From the NCBI GenBank assembly GCA_011800805.1, contig MPNW01000086.1, positions 15,610-79,609 on the forward strand: a stretch of 64,000 bases of DNA, written 5' to 3'. The position numbers and the translations under genes are program-made. This document shows positions 42,831-54,303 of the stretch, piece after piece; position 1 is the stretch's first letter; each line of letters opens with the position of its first letter. The notes under the pieces are model-generated. The model was given only the letters and a program-made list of their open reading frames with translations. It was not told where the DNA came from and ran no database searches. The stretch is from Hirudo medicinalis (taxonomy: Eukaryota > Annelida > Clitellata > Hirudinida > Hirudinidae).

Positions 42831-43898
42831 TTTTTTTCGCAATTATCAAATAATTTCTAAATTAATTTCGTTGTTTAGCAGATTTACTAACTCTAAATGG
42901 TCGAATAAAAGAATAAAATAAAATAAATCATTTCATGTGGTCGTACAAAAAGATTGCCATTTCGAAAATGTTAGTGATTTTATTTCTCAAAGTTCGGAGT
43001 TACTCAAAGTTGCTTCGTAAAAATCGATGAAACAAAAAAGTTCAACAACACAAAAGCGTAAACATCAACAAAAACATACGATGACGTGTTCAGAGCCATT
43101 TCTAAGAAGGTCTTTCTATAGACCACCATCACCAGTCACAGCCCAGCCACACGATGTCTGGTTAAATTGAAAAGAAAGAAAAGAGATATATGTTTCACTC
43201 ATATGTTTCTAATATGTTTCTAATATGTTTGATACATTGCCACATCAATCGAACTCACAAACATACAAACATTCATTTTTATTTTTATGGATTTGAAATA
43301 TAAATTTTTATAAATTAATTTAATTTTATTTTGTTGCATCTTAAATAGAGAATCTGTCAAGAGCTGGTTGTATGGAGAGCACACAAATATGTAGACAAAC
43401 GTTCATTTTTATTTATCTAGAAGATGAACAGGAGACAGGAGCTACCTAAAGAATATGCTGCGTGTGGATTACTTACTCGATCAACATTCAATCCAAAATG
43501 TCAGCCACAAAAAAAAATGCAATGGATTTTACCAGAACTTTGAAACCACTTTTATTTTTGTAAATAATTATTTTTATTTTTGTGGTGGGTCACAAGAAAT
43601 TCGAGGCGGAGGGGTCGAGGTAAAAAAATCTGCCCCCGGAAATATTTGACGATTATTAAGATACGAATAGCTTCCTTTAATCAGATATTCTGATGAAATC
43701 AGTGGTGATCACAAAAAAAAGATGTTTAAATTGAGAGGGGAAAACAATGTATGACGCATGAGGATGACATCTGACATCAAACCAAATGCGAGGTAATGTG
43801 ACAATTTGCTCCTTGCTCCATTTTGGGAATCATTTTGAATAAATAGCTCCTAAATTATAGTGAAATAACCTTATCGACTAAACTTGTTCTGCCTAACT

Positions 43899-43925
43899 GT
43901 TATTATTATTATTATTTTCTTATTA

Positions 43926-43981
<56 letters not shown>

Positions 43982-44009
43982 TTCTTATTATCATTATTAT
44001 TATTATTAC

Positions 44010-44043
<34 letters not shown>

Positions 44044-44045
44044 TA
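43899..44045. repeat. (TTA)n microsatellite, longest in window
   Basis: Nearly 150 bases of TTA triplets, with two TTTTCTTATTATCA interruptions. Confidence 0.95.
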
Positions 44046-44827
44046 TTAAGTTATGGTATTTTGTTTTAAATATTTTGATATATCTTTAAATTTCTTCTTA
44101 ATGATGATGTGTTCATCATCGATGTGTGTTGTTTGCAGTTGCTGAGTTCTGTCTTGAAATGAGAACTAGTTGAGTTTGCTGTATCACACGTGCTCGACGT
44201 GATGATGATGATGATGATGCTGCTGCTGATGATGATGATGATGAAGATTATTTTATAAAACACTAGATAACATTAAGTAATAACACTTGATTGCTTTAGT
44301 ATCATTCGAAATTGATGATGATGCTGACGATGATGAGGACAATGATGAAGAACAGGTGAATTGTTTATCAAGTAACAAAAGTTTTACGAACAACACAACT
44401 TAGGTCACCGACTCTGGGGTTAAAGGTGAGGTTAGGGTCACGAGGGTTTCTCGTCTTTTAGAAATTCGGTTTACGAGAAAAGAATTAACAAAATGACGGC
44501 TTTCGATGAGCGAATGGATTTCGGATTTTGATATTTTGATATTTGATATTTTCGGATATTGGATTTTTTTTTTTTTTTAGTAACAACGTGGAAGTTTTGT
44601 TCTGTGCCATCGGTGAAGCTCCAAAAATCTTTAAAAAATTTTAACCGAAATTAATGACATTGTTGATTGTTGATTAAAGCAAATAATATCCAACTGAACA
44701 ATAAAATAATCCAGAAATGACGAGCCAATCAGTGACGAGTCTTGCTCTCCAAGTGAGCGGTTGTTAACCTGACTGGAAAACTGCAGGCGTTACTTGTGCG
44801 AAGATCGTTCGGGATGGAAGAATGGAT

Positions 44828-44878
44828 GAGATGGAGGAGGAGGAGAAGGAGGAGGAGGAGAAGGAGGAGGAGGAGAGA
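44828..44878. repeat. Purine-rich (GGA)n tract
   Basis: About 50 bases of GGAGGAGAA-type units, all purines on the + strand. Confidence 0.9.
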
Positions 44879-45294
44879 GTAAACGGGAGAGATGATGAGG
44901 AGGAACAGTGAGTGATCAGGAGGGATGATGAGGAGGAAAAGTGAGGGGAATAAAATGGTGAGAAGTGATGGAATGAGGAGAGAAAGCAACCAGCAACTTT
45001 GGACGTACGTGAGCCGCGAATTGCTTGCCGGATCGAAATATCCACGAAACAATTTTTGCTTACAACTATTTTTTTTTATTCCTGAATTTTCAGATTAATT
45101 CGGAAAGAAATCGGAGCCTAATTTTCGTCGAGAATTCGAAGCTTGAAATCCAACAGGGTTGTTGTCGAAGCAACGACGATACAATAAAGTTGTTGTTGTT
45201 GTTGCTGCTGTTGATGGTCAGTTGCTGCTGTTGCTGTTGTTGAGGAGGTGGAAGACATCATTATCATCATTATCATCATCCAATCTTGCTGAAG

Positions 45295-48183
45295 ATGGTC
45301 ATCAGGGTCTACATCTCAAGGACTCCCGGCAATCCCGTGGTGAGTCATGGTTGTGATCCTGTTGCTATGGAGATGATTGAGTTTGTAAACATTGGGACAC
45401 GGTTGTGACAGTGAAATCAACTTATTGTCTTATTGTTATTTTGTTTTGTTAATTTTTTTTTCGGATCGCAGTTACGTTGTTATGATAATTAATGTTCATG
45501 TGATTTTTTGTTGGTTGTCATTTAAAAGATTGTTGGATCCTGGGCAGGTGGAGGCCCACAAGCCTCTGCGCCAGTCCGGGTTGCCCACCCCTCAGTGGCA
45601 CATCCCGACCATGCCTAAATCCGGCCCTGGTCCTTTGAGATATTAACACAAATGCATAAGTTAAAGTTAGCAGGCTTGTCACATGTCTATCTTTCTGAAC
45701 CATTCACTAACCCTAGCCCACTGCTGCTTTGAACGGTTATCGTCTGCTTAAATAGCTGTAATAAGTATTAATTATTATTCATTAATGCGTCAAATGATTA
45801 CATGAATTGTTGTAATTATTAATTATCGTTAACTATTACAATTGTTGTTAATTAATTAACAATTGTTACTCTGGTGCTTGCAATTCCAGTTCCTTAACTT
45901 TAATGAATTATCAATGTTGCATTGGTTGTTAGTTGTTAGTTATTACGGCTATTGTTACCCTCCCTGAGCACATTAAATCCTGAAGAATTTGGTTGGTATT
46001 TTTAAGTCATCTGCTGTGGGATCTTCCTGTTGTGATGTTACGATGATGGTGCACATCATGTGATCATTGTAACTGCATTGTTTGAGTTGTTTTGTAATCA
46101 TCATCAGCATCGTCATCGTCATCGTCATCGTCATCATCATCATCCACCAACATTGAATACATTGTGATTTATACAAGGAGGGAAGAAACATATGGACGCA
46201 CGAAAATGGAGCCAATGTGTACTTCCATTAAATCGCACTTCTTATTTGTTTTCATCGAAAGTGGATTCGTGTTTTTATTAAAATAATTAATAATAATTAC
46301 ATTATTAATACAAATCATAAGATTGTATGATAAAAACAAATCGTAATAATTATGTTATTAACTAAATTAAATACCTAATAATAATTGTATTGTTAAAATC
46401 ATTAATGAAAATTATATATTTGAATTGAAAATTATATATTTGATAATTATCAAAATAATTGTATTAATTGTTATTTGTGACGTTATAGACCACATGGTCT
46501 GCATAACGATGCTTTCAATCACTAAAGAGCACATGCACACATTCTCACAAGCAAATTGGAGAGTATATCTCCAAGGAATGCACTCACGATTCCTGTCTGG
46601 AATTTATCCCTCCATCCACTCGTTCATCCATCCATTTATCAATCCATTCATCCAATCAGTTATCCACCCATCCGTCCGTCCGTCCATCCATCCACCCACC
46701 CATCCGCCCACTCATCCATCCGTCCATCCGCCCACCCATCCATCCTTGCAGCATCAACCATAGCATGCACCATCGTCTTGGAAAAGTGATTTTCCAGCAG
46801 GCAAACGTTGTTTGAAGCAGACGTCCTTGCCGCTGTGCACGTTCCAGGGTTTCAATTTCCTTTTTCGTGCACCGAAAGAACCCTAACCCAACAGGGGCCT
46901 TGCTTTCAAACCTTGCTTTTTGAAAACAAATGCAAACCTTTATCAATGAATAACTTTTTATTTATTTGGGATCTTAATTTTAAATCATAACTTTATTTCG
47001 TAGATTTAAACGTTGAATTTTAAAATAAATAAATTAGAAAAAAAATACTAATAGCCATTAAATTGAATATTGTGAAGAATTGAAAAGTAGAACTTTGCAA
47101 GCAAGAAATGAGTACAAAAAAAAACATTTGAAAATGATCGATCAGAAGGAAATCGAAAATAATTATATTTTTAAGAAATACAAACTTTTATTGAAAAAAT
47201 AATAATACAAGAAATTCACTCCTTCTTAGGATCAATTTCTTAGTCCTTTGGATCAATCAGATGCTCACGTTTCAATCAATGAAGTCAATCAGGAGATTGT
47301 TTATTTGTGCGTCGTGTCAATCTTCGCAGACGATATTATTGTTGCCATCATCACCAGGTTCACCACCATCATTAATGAATATCCAGGCACATCCACAACA
47401 TCAGAGGTTGTAGAACGCGAGATGCAAAGATACATCATCACCATCATCGTCATCAGCACCATTGCCATCATCGTCGTCGCCATCATCATCGATATTATCA
47501 TCATCATCATCATCAGATCAAGCAGGAGCAGGAGTTCATCAAGCGCATCTTATCCTGTAAGAACATCGATTATGAGGAGGTAGACATTGCAGATCCCCTG
47601 CACACCAAAGACAAGGAAATCATGTACTCCACCCTCAAATCCCTGAGTCCATGCACAGGGGGCCTGGCTATCGAGAGCGACCTCATAAGCGGCGATCTAC
47701 CACCCAGCTTTTTAACGAGGACGATTACAGGGGGGTTGGTTTGGCCTTATGGCGTCTTCTGATAAGCTTAAATTGAATAACGGCGTTTTAAATCAAGCTT
47801 GTTATTACTCGACCATAAATAGTTGAATGACATCTCCACTCTAGAAATATTACTTGCAGTAATAATTATTTATCACTATATAATGTATTAGTAATAATTA
47901 TATTAGATATAATTATATATCACCGTACGACATATATAATTGGTCGATATCATAACCTTTATTTGGTGAACTGTAAAACCGACCAATGCCTAGATTACAA
48001 TTCCATCAAAGTCGACCATTCACATTCAACTTATCAAAGATAATTATTTTCCATCCAAACAAGGACTTCCACGGCTTCTTCGAGGCCGTCGAAAGTGAAA
48101 CCCTCTTCCAGTACTTGGACCTGGAAATTCCGTCGCACGAATTGGAGTACCAGAGGGCAGTGAAGCAGAACGAAGCCACATGA
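45295..48183 (+). CDS. SH3BGRL-family thioredoxin-fold protein, reading frame broken by one base
   Basis: Small glutaredoxin-like protein of the SH3-domain-binding glutamic-acid-rich family. Exons: 45295-45339 ([15 protein letters not shown], the family N-terminus), 47517-47734 and 48064-48183. Exon 2 reads [20 protein letters not shown] ... DLPP; then the family sequence LFNEDDYRG continues in a different frame, and exon 3 gives [18 protein letters not shown], also family-typical. Exon 2 is 218 bases where 219 would keep the frame. The break falls in or beside a CCC at 47703-47705, so one missing C (sequencing/assembly error or a real mutation) would explain it. As in animal paralogues, the redox Cys pair of true glutaredoxins is absent. 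Everything else (start, junctions, stop) looks intact, so I treat it as a gene rather than an old pseudogene. Confidence 0.82.
45535..45632. repeat. hAT-like element terminus
   Basis: Ends CCTAAATCCGGCCCTG at 45632, matching the inverted terminus of the element at 6858. The opposite end is not found, so this is a fragment. It lies in intron 1 of the SH3BGRL-like gene. Confidence 0.4.
46099..46145. repeat. (CATCGT)n / (CAT)n microsatellite
   Basis: Triplet-based array in intron 1 of the SH3BGRL-like gene. Confidence 0.9.
46606..46746. repeat. CATC/CGTC tetranucleotide-derived array
   Basis: CATCCATC, CGTCCGTC and CACCCATC units, giving Pro/His/Ser-rich translations in every frame. It lies in intron 1 of the SH3BGRL-like gene. 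Confidence 0.85.
47440..47515. repeat. (CAT)n microsatellite abutting SH3BGRL exon 2
   Basis: Ends in CATCATCATCATCAG; that AG (47515-47516) is the exon 2 acceptor. Confidence 0.85.
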
Positions 48184-49288
48184 GTCCCCTCTGCCCGAGC
48201 TGACATTATTATTATTATGATATTTATTATTAGTTACTATTTATTGAGTAATGTGTTTATTTATTACAAAACATCACCACAGGTGCTTTGTCAAAATGTT
48301 TATTACGAAAGCACAAAGCATCGTCATCAGTATTCTGACGGTCGGTGAAGGTCTTATTCTGCTACGAGCTGATTACATTATTGACGTGGTCGTCGTAATC
48401 GTAATGATTATCACGTCATAACATCCAGTGCGGTCAATTTATTATCAATTTTGCTAACAACTGCCTGAGAAAAAAAAACCGAGATTGCAAATCATCTCAT
48501 CCCAGCACATTCGACGGTCGAACACGTCGGTCGCGACAAAGATCGGCAAGTATTTTTCCTGCATTTTAGGTGTATTTTGCCACGTATTGTCGACAGTTTC
48601 TGAAAAATTATGTATTTCAAATGTGACAACATTTCTAACAAATTGGTTTTGCAGCTCCTAATAAACTATGACAGAAGTACATGAACCGATATTTACCTCG
48701 TTGGACATCCCACCTCTATTAAAATGGATGCCAACTTGTGAAAAAAAACAACCAACTTGATGCACAAGTGGAAAATCGTTGTTATTATTGTAGCCTTTTA
48801 TTAAAAAAAAAAAAACATTACATGTGAGGCTAAAATTGTAATCAAAACTGAAGTTTGCATATAAACCAATTAGTTGAATGAGAGCTCAAATCAAGGGAAG
48901 ATGTGATAACATTTAGCATTTTCCAACTACTGAAATGCAATAACCATTGGTAATGCCACTGCCAAGACCTCAATTGATCAACAACAACCAATTTAAAAAC
49001 TAAGCTACAAGGGTCAAAAAAATATTTGTAGTAACTTGTTGGCAAAGCCATTGAGTAAAACTTCAAAATGTGTCTGATGAACATGCCAGCCCCAACAGTC
49101 AGAAACACTTTAAATTGAAAATTAAGTTGTTAAAGCACTTCAACATTTTAAATATAATTTATCAATTGAACCAAAGTTAACAACGCAATATGACTTTTAA
49201 TGGATTTATTGAAAATTCTTTCAAGTAATAATCGGAGTCACCAATCTGAAAATCTAAAGCAGGCATGTGAAAATATCACACCGACGAT
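48184..49288. other. Convergent intergenic region
   Basis: AT-rich sequence between the SH3BGRL-like gene (+) and a small minus-strand gene. Includes the minus-strand AATAAA (complement of 49205-49210) of the latter. The frame at 48842-49108 is not supported. Confidence 0.5.
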
Positions 49289-49513
49289 TCATTCCTTGCT
49301 CGAGGCTTGTCTCTCATTTGCGCGTTTCTCTATCCAAGGTTCCAAGAAATTATTGTAAACACCGTAGCCAAAACCAATAAACGGAATTGTTAGAACCACG
49401 CGCGGTAAGTTCCTTTTGAGGAATCTCTTAAATTCCGAATCCCTCGTCCTCATTTTAGCGAAGAATATCGACGACGTACGCATGCTGTGCAAGGTTTTGT
49501 TTCTAAATGTCAT
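49289..49513 (-). CDS. Small single-pass membrane protein, 74 residues, family unknown
   Basis: ATG at 49513, stop at 49289. The N-terminal half is strongly basic (RNKTLHSMRTSSIFFAKMRT, then FKRFLKRNLPR). A single membrane segment follows (VVLTIPFIGFGYGVYNNFL, about 42-60), then PWIEKRANERQ and an acidic end. Basic amphipathic N-terminus plus one short membrane span is typical of small mitochondrial inner-membrane or respiratory-assembly proteins, but I recognise no family, so location is inference. A polyadenylation signal sits 80 bases past the stop. The codon-like GC rise relative to its flanks supports a real gene. Confidence 0.6.
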   Translation of the reverse strand: MTFRNKTLHSMRTSSIFFAKMRTRDSEFKRFLKRNLPRVVLTIPFIGFGYGVYNNFLEPWIEKRANERQASSKE

Positions 49514-50468
49514 AAATTAACTTTTCAACAATGTCATGTTTTCCTTTGCTTTTCCAAAAACAATAAACTACTTAAAACATTTTTTTATTAAGACTAATAA
49601 ATGTTATTAAATTAATTTGTATAACATTTGATTAATTTATGTTATTGTATTGATTACAATTTATTTTTTTAATGAAACTGCGATAAGTTTAAAAAATTTG
49701 AAGTTAATTAATTTAAATCTGCTATTAAAATCATTTCAGAAAATATTTTTAAACATAAATTTTATTTTATTTTAGTTAAAAATTATTTCCATTCAGATCC
49801 AGAGATGTCGCTGAAACATTTTCAACCTTATCAATTATTATTCCTTTCTATGTTGAACGTTATCTTCTAAACAAACTAATGTCTTTTGAAAACATTTCTG
49901 TCTCCAATATTCTGATGCGATGCTTAACTTAAATTTTCCTCTTTTATCTTCTTACTCAATAGCATTAGTACATGTATTCCATTTGCCTACCATAATTAAT
50001 TTTGCAAAAAACTAGACCCCCGCCCTGCACCGCTCCTAGGGTCACCGACGTCCACTTAGAGCTGCATCCAAATGCGATTCTACCGAAATAGATTTAAATC
50101 AATTTAACTGTTTATTTTAATTATTTCTGAGAGATTTTTACGATTAAGATGTTTGTTGAGATAATATTGATTAAATAAATAATGCAAATATTTTAAATGT
50201 TTATTCACAAGCAAGTTACAGTTGACAATCTGGGTAGAATGTGAACTTCAGTTTGGTCATGGAAACAAATTTGGCAATGACAGTAAATATTTTGCTGCTA
50301 TATAATCAACAATTTTACTATAATTTTTGATTATTTCATAAAATTTACTTCTCTCAGCATGTACAGGTCACGTTCGCCATTTACTTATTTATATATCAAC
50401 AGTTTTACAAGTTATTTATTCATTTACAATTTAAATATAAATAAACATAAAAAAACACCCGCATTTAT
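49514..50468. other. Intergenic, AT-rich
   Basis: No gene seen. The right end holds the minus-strand AATAAA (complement of 50415-50420) of the next gene. Confidence 0.5.
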
Positions 50469-53400
50469 CTATTTAACAGCTTGATAGAAGTGCTTTCCAG
50501 ACTTGACGTCGTAATTGCAAACTCCTCTGTAAGGACTTTTGAAGAAGAGTTGATGACTTCGCATGTAACTCCTCACTGCCATCCTGGAGCTGAGAAAATC
50601 ATTTTGGAGCTGCCTGTTCCAGAGGCACCTCTCTTTGTTGGACACCCTGGTGGCCTGTGGAGATTATCCTCACTGTTATTGTTCTTGTTGTTGTTAATCG
50701 AATAAGTTAACAACATGCTTGTTGCAATTGTTAATCTTGTTAATCTTAATAAGAATAGCCATTAACAATAATTTGTATTATTAATAATTACTAACATTTA
50801 ATTTAATTAATAATTGTTATTAATAATAATTATTGTTGTTGTTATAACTGTTAATAATACTAATTATTACGGTTGATAAATTTCAAGCAAAAAAAACATT
50901 TGCCGAAACTCCAGAGGAGGTTGTTTGGTGACAACCACATTGTTGTGTAAGACTGAACATTAAATATTTAATTAAACATTTAATGCAAAGATACAGTGTC
51001 ACTTGATACGACAATGACTGGTGTATATGGAAATGGAAACGAACGCACATGCTTCTTGTCCTGGTGGATCGAGGAGTGATCGCTCTTCTTGTTCAGAGGG
51101 AATTTCCCCAAGAGGTAGATGTCCAATTTGTTTTCTAGTTTCTTGAATCAAATCAATCATTCAGTCAATGGCCATGGTAACCATTGCTATTATTGTAAAT
51201 GTAAATGTGGTTCCTTTGTATAGAGCCTTACGCATGGCACCAGGAGTCCAAATCATATTCGCTACGTGGCGGACTTTGATCAAATAATTAAATAAATAAA
51301 TAAATAACGGCATTAGAGGCGTCTTTTGTCGACCATTTCTATAGCGCTACAGACCATCCGACGAGCGACAACGACAAAGCCGACGACATAACTTTGGAAA
51401 ACATAATTTGGCGATCAAAACACCAAAACACGAGCACTACAACCCCGTAAGAGAAAAATCATCAGAAATAGAAATATCAACAAAAGGAAGGAGTTCATTC
51501 GTTGACGGATAAAAAAGCTTAACTTTGATAACGAAATAAATCGACTTCGAATTGTTCTCAATCAAACCGTTTAAAGTTTCAATCAATCCGTTCAACCAAC
51601 AAAGTAGTCAGTTGAAAATAATCTAATAACATACAAATGGGGATGTTATCTTGGCTGGTTCTTGGATTGCAGGCTTAGGGGGATCAATGTTGCTGGCTGG
51701 ACGTTGAGCAGCGGGAGGCTGATGTTATTGAAATGAAGAAATACTAGCTTCAACTGCATACATTTATTCAGTTAATAATATTCAATAATTTATTATTTAA
51801 TCATTTATCATTTAATGTGAATATAGATATTCGTAAAAACCGTAGTTGATGGTCTCGGAATCTGGGCAGGGGGGCGGTAAGAGGGCGTCTGGGGTTGGGG
51901 TGGAGGTTGAGGGTATTGAGGAGGTTTTTGAAGAGCCTGACAAGCCTGCACGTTCACAATGCATAAGCATTCATATTAATAATAATTAATAATATGTCTA
52001 TAGGATTTTAGGACTATATATAATATTATTAATATATACAGGATATTAGGATTATAATAATAATAACATCTATTAATTATTAATGTACTGAACATTATAA
52101 CATAAAATATATTAATATAATAATTCAATTTAAGATCATTTACATTAAATAATCTGAGAAATAAAATAATTAATCATTAAAATGTTTAAGAAAATGTTTA
52201 AAATGACTCAACCTGGGGGTGAGGACAACCCTGGTTGAAGTAGTACTGACTATAATTAGGTGGGGAGAATGGGGGGTTAAAATTGAGGTGCTGAAATTAT
52301 TTTAAAATGAAATGCTTTATTAATTTTATTATTTATTAATATTAATTATTTATTAATATAACCTTTGACCAAATCAATCAAGTAAGGTTAAGAATAGATT
52401 AAATATTTATAATTTATAAATTCACTTTTAATTATTACTCACTTTCACAATCAGATGAATGCTGTTGCATTACTAATATTAACCTTACAATTACAATGCA
52501 TTAACATTAACCAAATGTTTACAATGCATTAACATTAACGATTAGGATTGCCTAACTAAAGTTATCTATCCCTTGTAATCATCGGACAAATAAATAAACC
52601 CTGCATGCCGTGCACAAAAACTCAATTAGTTATCAGATAATGATTAGCTAATTAGATAGTCAACTGTACAAATAACATTCATAACAACCTCACCTGATTC
52701 ACCGGAGTTCCATAGTACTGGTATGAATTGTAGTAATTCGGCGGAGGTACGAGTTGGTAGCCGACCGGGTAAGATTGTGTTTGCTGATCGAACGAATGTT
52801 TATTGAAACTACCAGTGTGAAACAATAATTCAGTTTAAAAAAATAACTTTAAAATGATTAAATAAAATAATTTCGATTCATAATATTACATAATCCTCGA
52901 AAAATTAATTTCGCACGCAGGGCCACCCTGTAGCGTTCCAGCATGGTCTGGACGCCACGCGGTCGACAGAGCTGCGATCAAAAAGGGATAAGCAAGTAAT
53001 GGCTCATATCATCACCTCTCCCATTAGAAGCATTTGTCGATGTGAATGGTCAGAGGTTCAGTTCATAATATTTTATAACCGAAGAAGTTCTTGGACTATA
53101 AATTTTGATTTGTTTATGAGCTTTGATGTTTTTTTGTATATTTTCAAGTTACGTAATCCCGTCTAAATGTGGAGGAGTCGAAGGATCGACTGCTAAATCA
53201 TAATATTGTAAAATCACAATATTGTCGGAGTGATATTTATTATTAATATTTTAGAATTTAGAACTATTGAAATTTATTTCCGTACTATCGCTTTTTGAAT
53301 GCAAATTTTCTTTCCAAAAATAATCATTTATCGGGATCAAGTTTTTGTGAATTTTGTGAATCTGTGAATCTGTGATGCATGAGTGGAAATGTAATTGTGG

Positions 53401-53827
53401 GATTGATTAAGTGACCAATCGACCGTTTGGCCATTAATCCAATTTACTTTTTTAATCGATACAAATTTAAAATGGCCTTAGAAAAACAATTGTGTTATGA
53501 TTTTCCAATTGTTTCAATAATTAGTGAATAAAATTCACTTGAAAAATCATTAAAACATTTCCTTCTAAAAATCAGGTCGACATGACGTAATCTTAATAAT
53601 AAAATGCGAAACTAGCCATTTTAAACCGGTTGTAGGTTGAAAAAAAAGGATTAAAAAAAAAACAACTAAAAATAAATATCTTAAAGCGCTCAACATTTCA
53701 TTTATTCATCTGCAAGGTGATTAAATTAAAGGTGATTAACTTGTACTTCGTGGAGTTTGGCGGCAAGATCAGATCCTAATCCGACCCTCCACCATTGTTT
53801 CTTGTCCAAGATTCGAATAACATTAGG
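50469..53827 (-). CDS. Novel Pro/Tyr/Gln-rich protein gene, eight small exons all in phase 0
   Basis: Deduced from short GC-richer open blocks flanked by splice signals on the minus strand: start of exon A uncertain (within 53827) to 53741, then 52971-52927, 52783-52694, 52290-52213, 51945-51841, 51718-51635, 51141-51049, 50654-50469. Every internal exon is a multiple of three and every junction is phase 0, which argues strongly for one gene. The protein begins with DKKQWWRVGLGSDLAAKLHE and LCRPRGVQTMLERYR, continues through YPVGYQLVPPPNYYNSYQYY, PPNYSQYYFNQG and PPQYPQPPPQPQ blocks (disordered), and ends in a folded-looking basic domain (LDIYLLGKFPLNKK; NKERCLWNRQLQNDFLSSRM; SPYRGVCNYDVKSGKHF). 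About 325 residues are visible. The start codon is not located; an upstream exon may exist. No family recognised. AATAAA (minus) follows the stop by about 50 bases. Confidence 0.65.
51200..51350. repeat. Dispersed GCGC repeat, interrupted copy
   Basis: GTGGTTCCTTTGTATAGAGCC and GACCATTTCTATAGCGCTA match copy 1 on either side of an AAATAAATAAAT insertion at about 51290. It lies in an intron of the Pro/Tyr-rich gene. Confidence 0.5.
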
Positions 53828-54012
53828 TTATTAACCGTGATAAATATTTTGATCTATTTACTGACATTGAATTGCATACTAACTGACTCATCACATTTCG
53901 AAAATTTTCAATACTTCAATATTTTCCATTTATTGATTAAATTACCAGATAATAACTGATTACCCAGCAGAAATACATCGCGCAATACAAAAAAGAGCCA
54001 AGAGAAAGGACC
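53828..54012. promoter_or_regulatory. Short divergent intergenic region, possible shared promoter
   Basis: At most 185 bases separate the first visible exon of the minus-strand Pro/Tyr-rich gene from the ATG of the plus-strand Cys/Pro-rich gene. No TATA box is obvious. If the minus gene has an upstream exon, the gap is different. Confidence 0.3.
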
Positions 54013-54303
54013 ATGGCGGGAGATAAAGAACTCCCTCCTTGCTTCATTTACGAGCAGTGCATCCAGCAGCCGGTCCACTACATCGAACCTTGTGGTTGTC
54101 CGCCAAAATGCCTGGGTCCAATTTACATCTCCGTCCCCACGGTGATCCCTAACTGCCCGCCACCTTGCTGTCCTCCGTTGCCACCCCCTAAGCGGCCGAT
54201 CATCCGGTGCCAGTGCAACCTGCCGAGACCATCTACAATACTTCCTTACTGCAACTGTCCAGCCTGCAGCACTCTCTGTTGCTGTTCTTGCGACAGTAAA
54301 TAG
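54013..54303 (+). CDS. Cys/Pro-rich small protein, 96 residues
   Basis: Single exon, ATG in AAGGACCATGG, which is a good start context. About one residue in five is Cys and one in five Pro: CGCPPKCLGP, NCPPPCCPPLPPPKRP, RCQCNLPRPS, CNCPACSTLCCCSCDSK. No signal peptide, so it is probably intracellular and disulfide-linked or metal-binding. Style resembles sperm mitochondria-associated cysteine-rich and metallothionein-like proteins, but no alignable family was recognised. AATAAA at 54347-54352, 44 bases after the stop, marks a compact transcript. First of four plus-strand Cys-rich genes. Confidence 0.7.
   Translation: MAGDKELPPCFIYEQCIQQPVHYIEPCGCPPKCLGPIYISVPTVIPNCPPPCCPPLPPPKRPIIRCQCNLPRPSTILPYCNCPACSTLCCCSCDSK

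Larger units (their letters stand above)
42831..45294. other. Intergenic, repeat-rich
   Basis: Holds a long (TTA)n tract (43899-44045), (GAT)n (44197-44243) and a purine-rich (GGA)n tract (44828-44878). Open frames here are repeat translations. The GTT/GCT-rich stretch at 45188-45242 probably lies in the 5' UTR of the next gene. Confidence 0.5.

Noticed and set aside
46556..46789. Pro/His/Ser-rich frames over the CATC array
   Set aside because: Tetranucleotide repeat open in several frames.
46656..46946. Minus-strand frame with [18 protein letters not shown]
   Set aside because: Half of it is the translated CATC/CGTC array; the remaining part has no family match and lies in an SH3BGRL intron.
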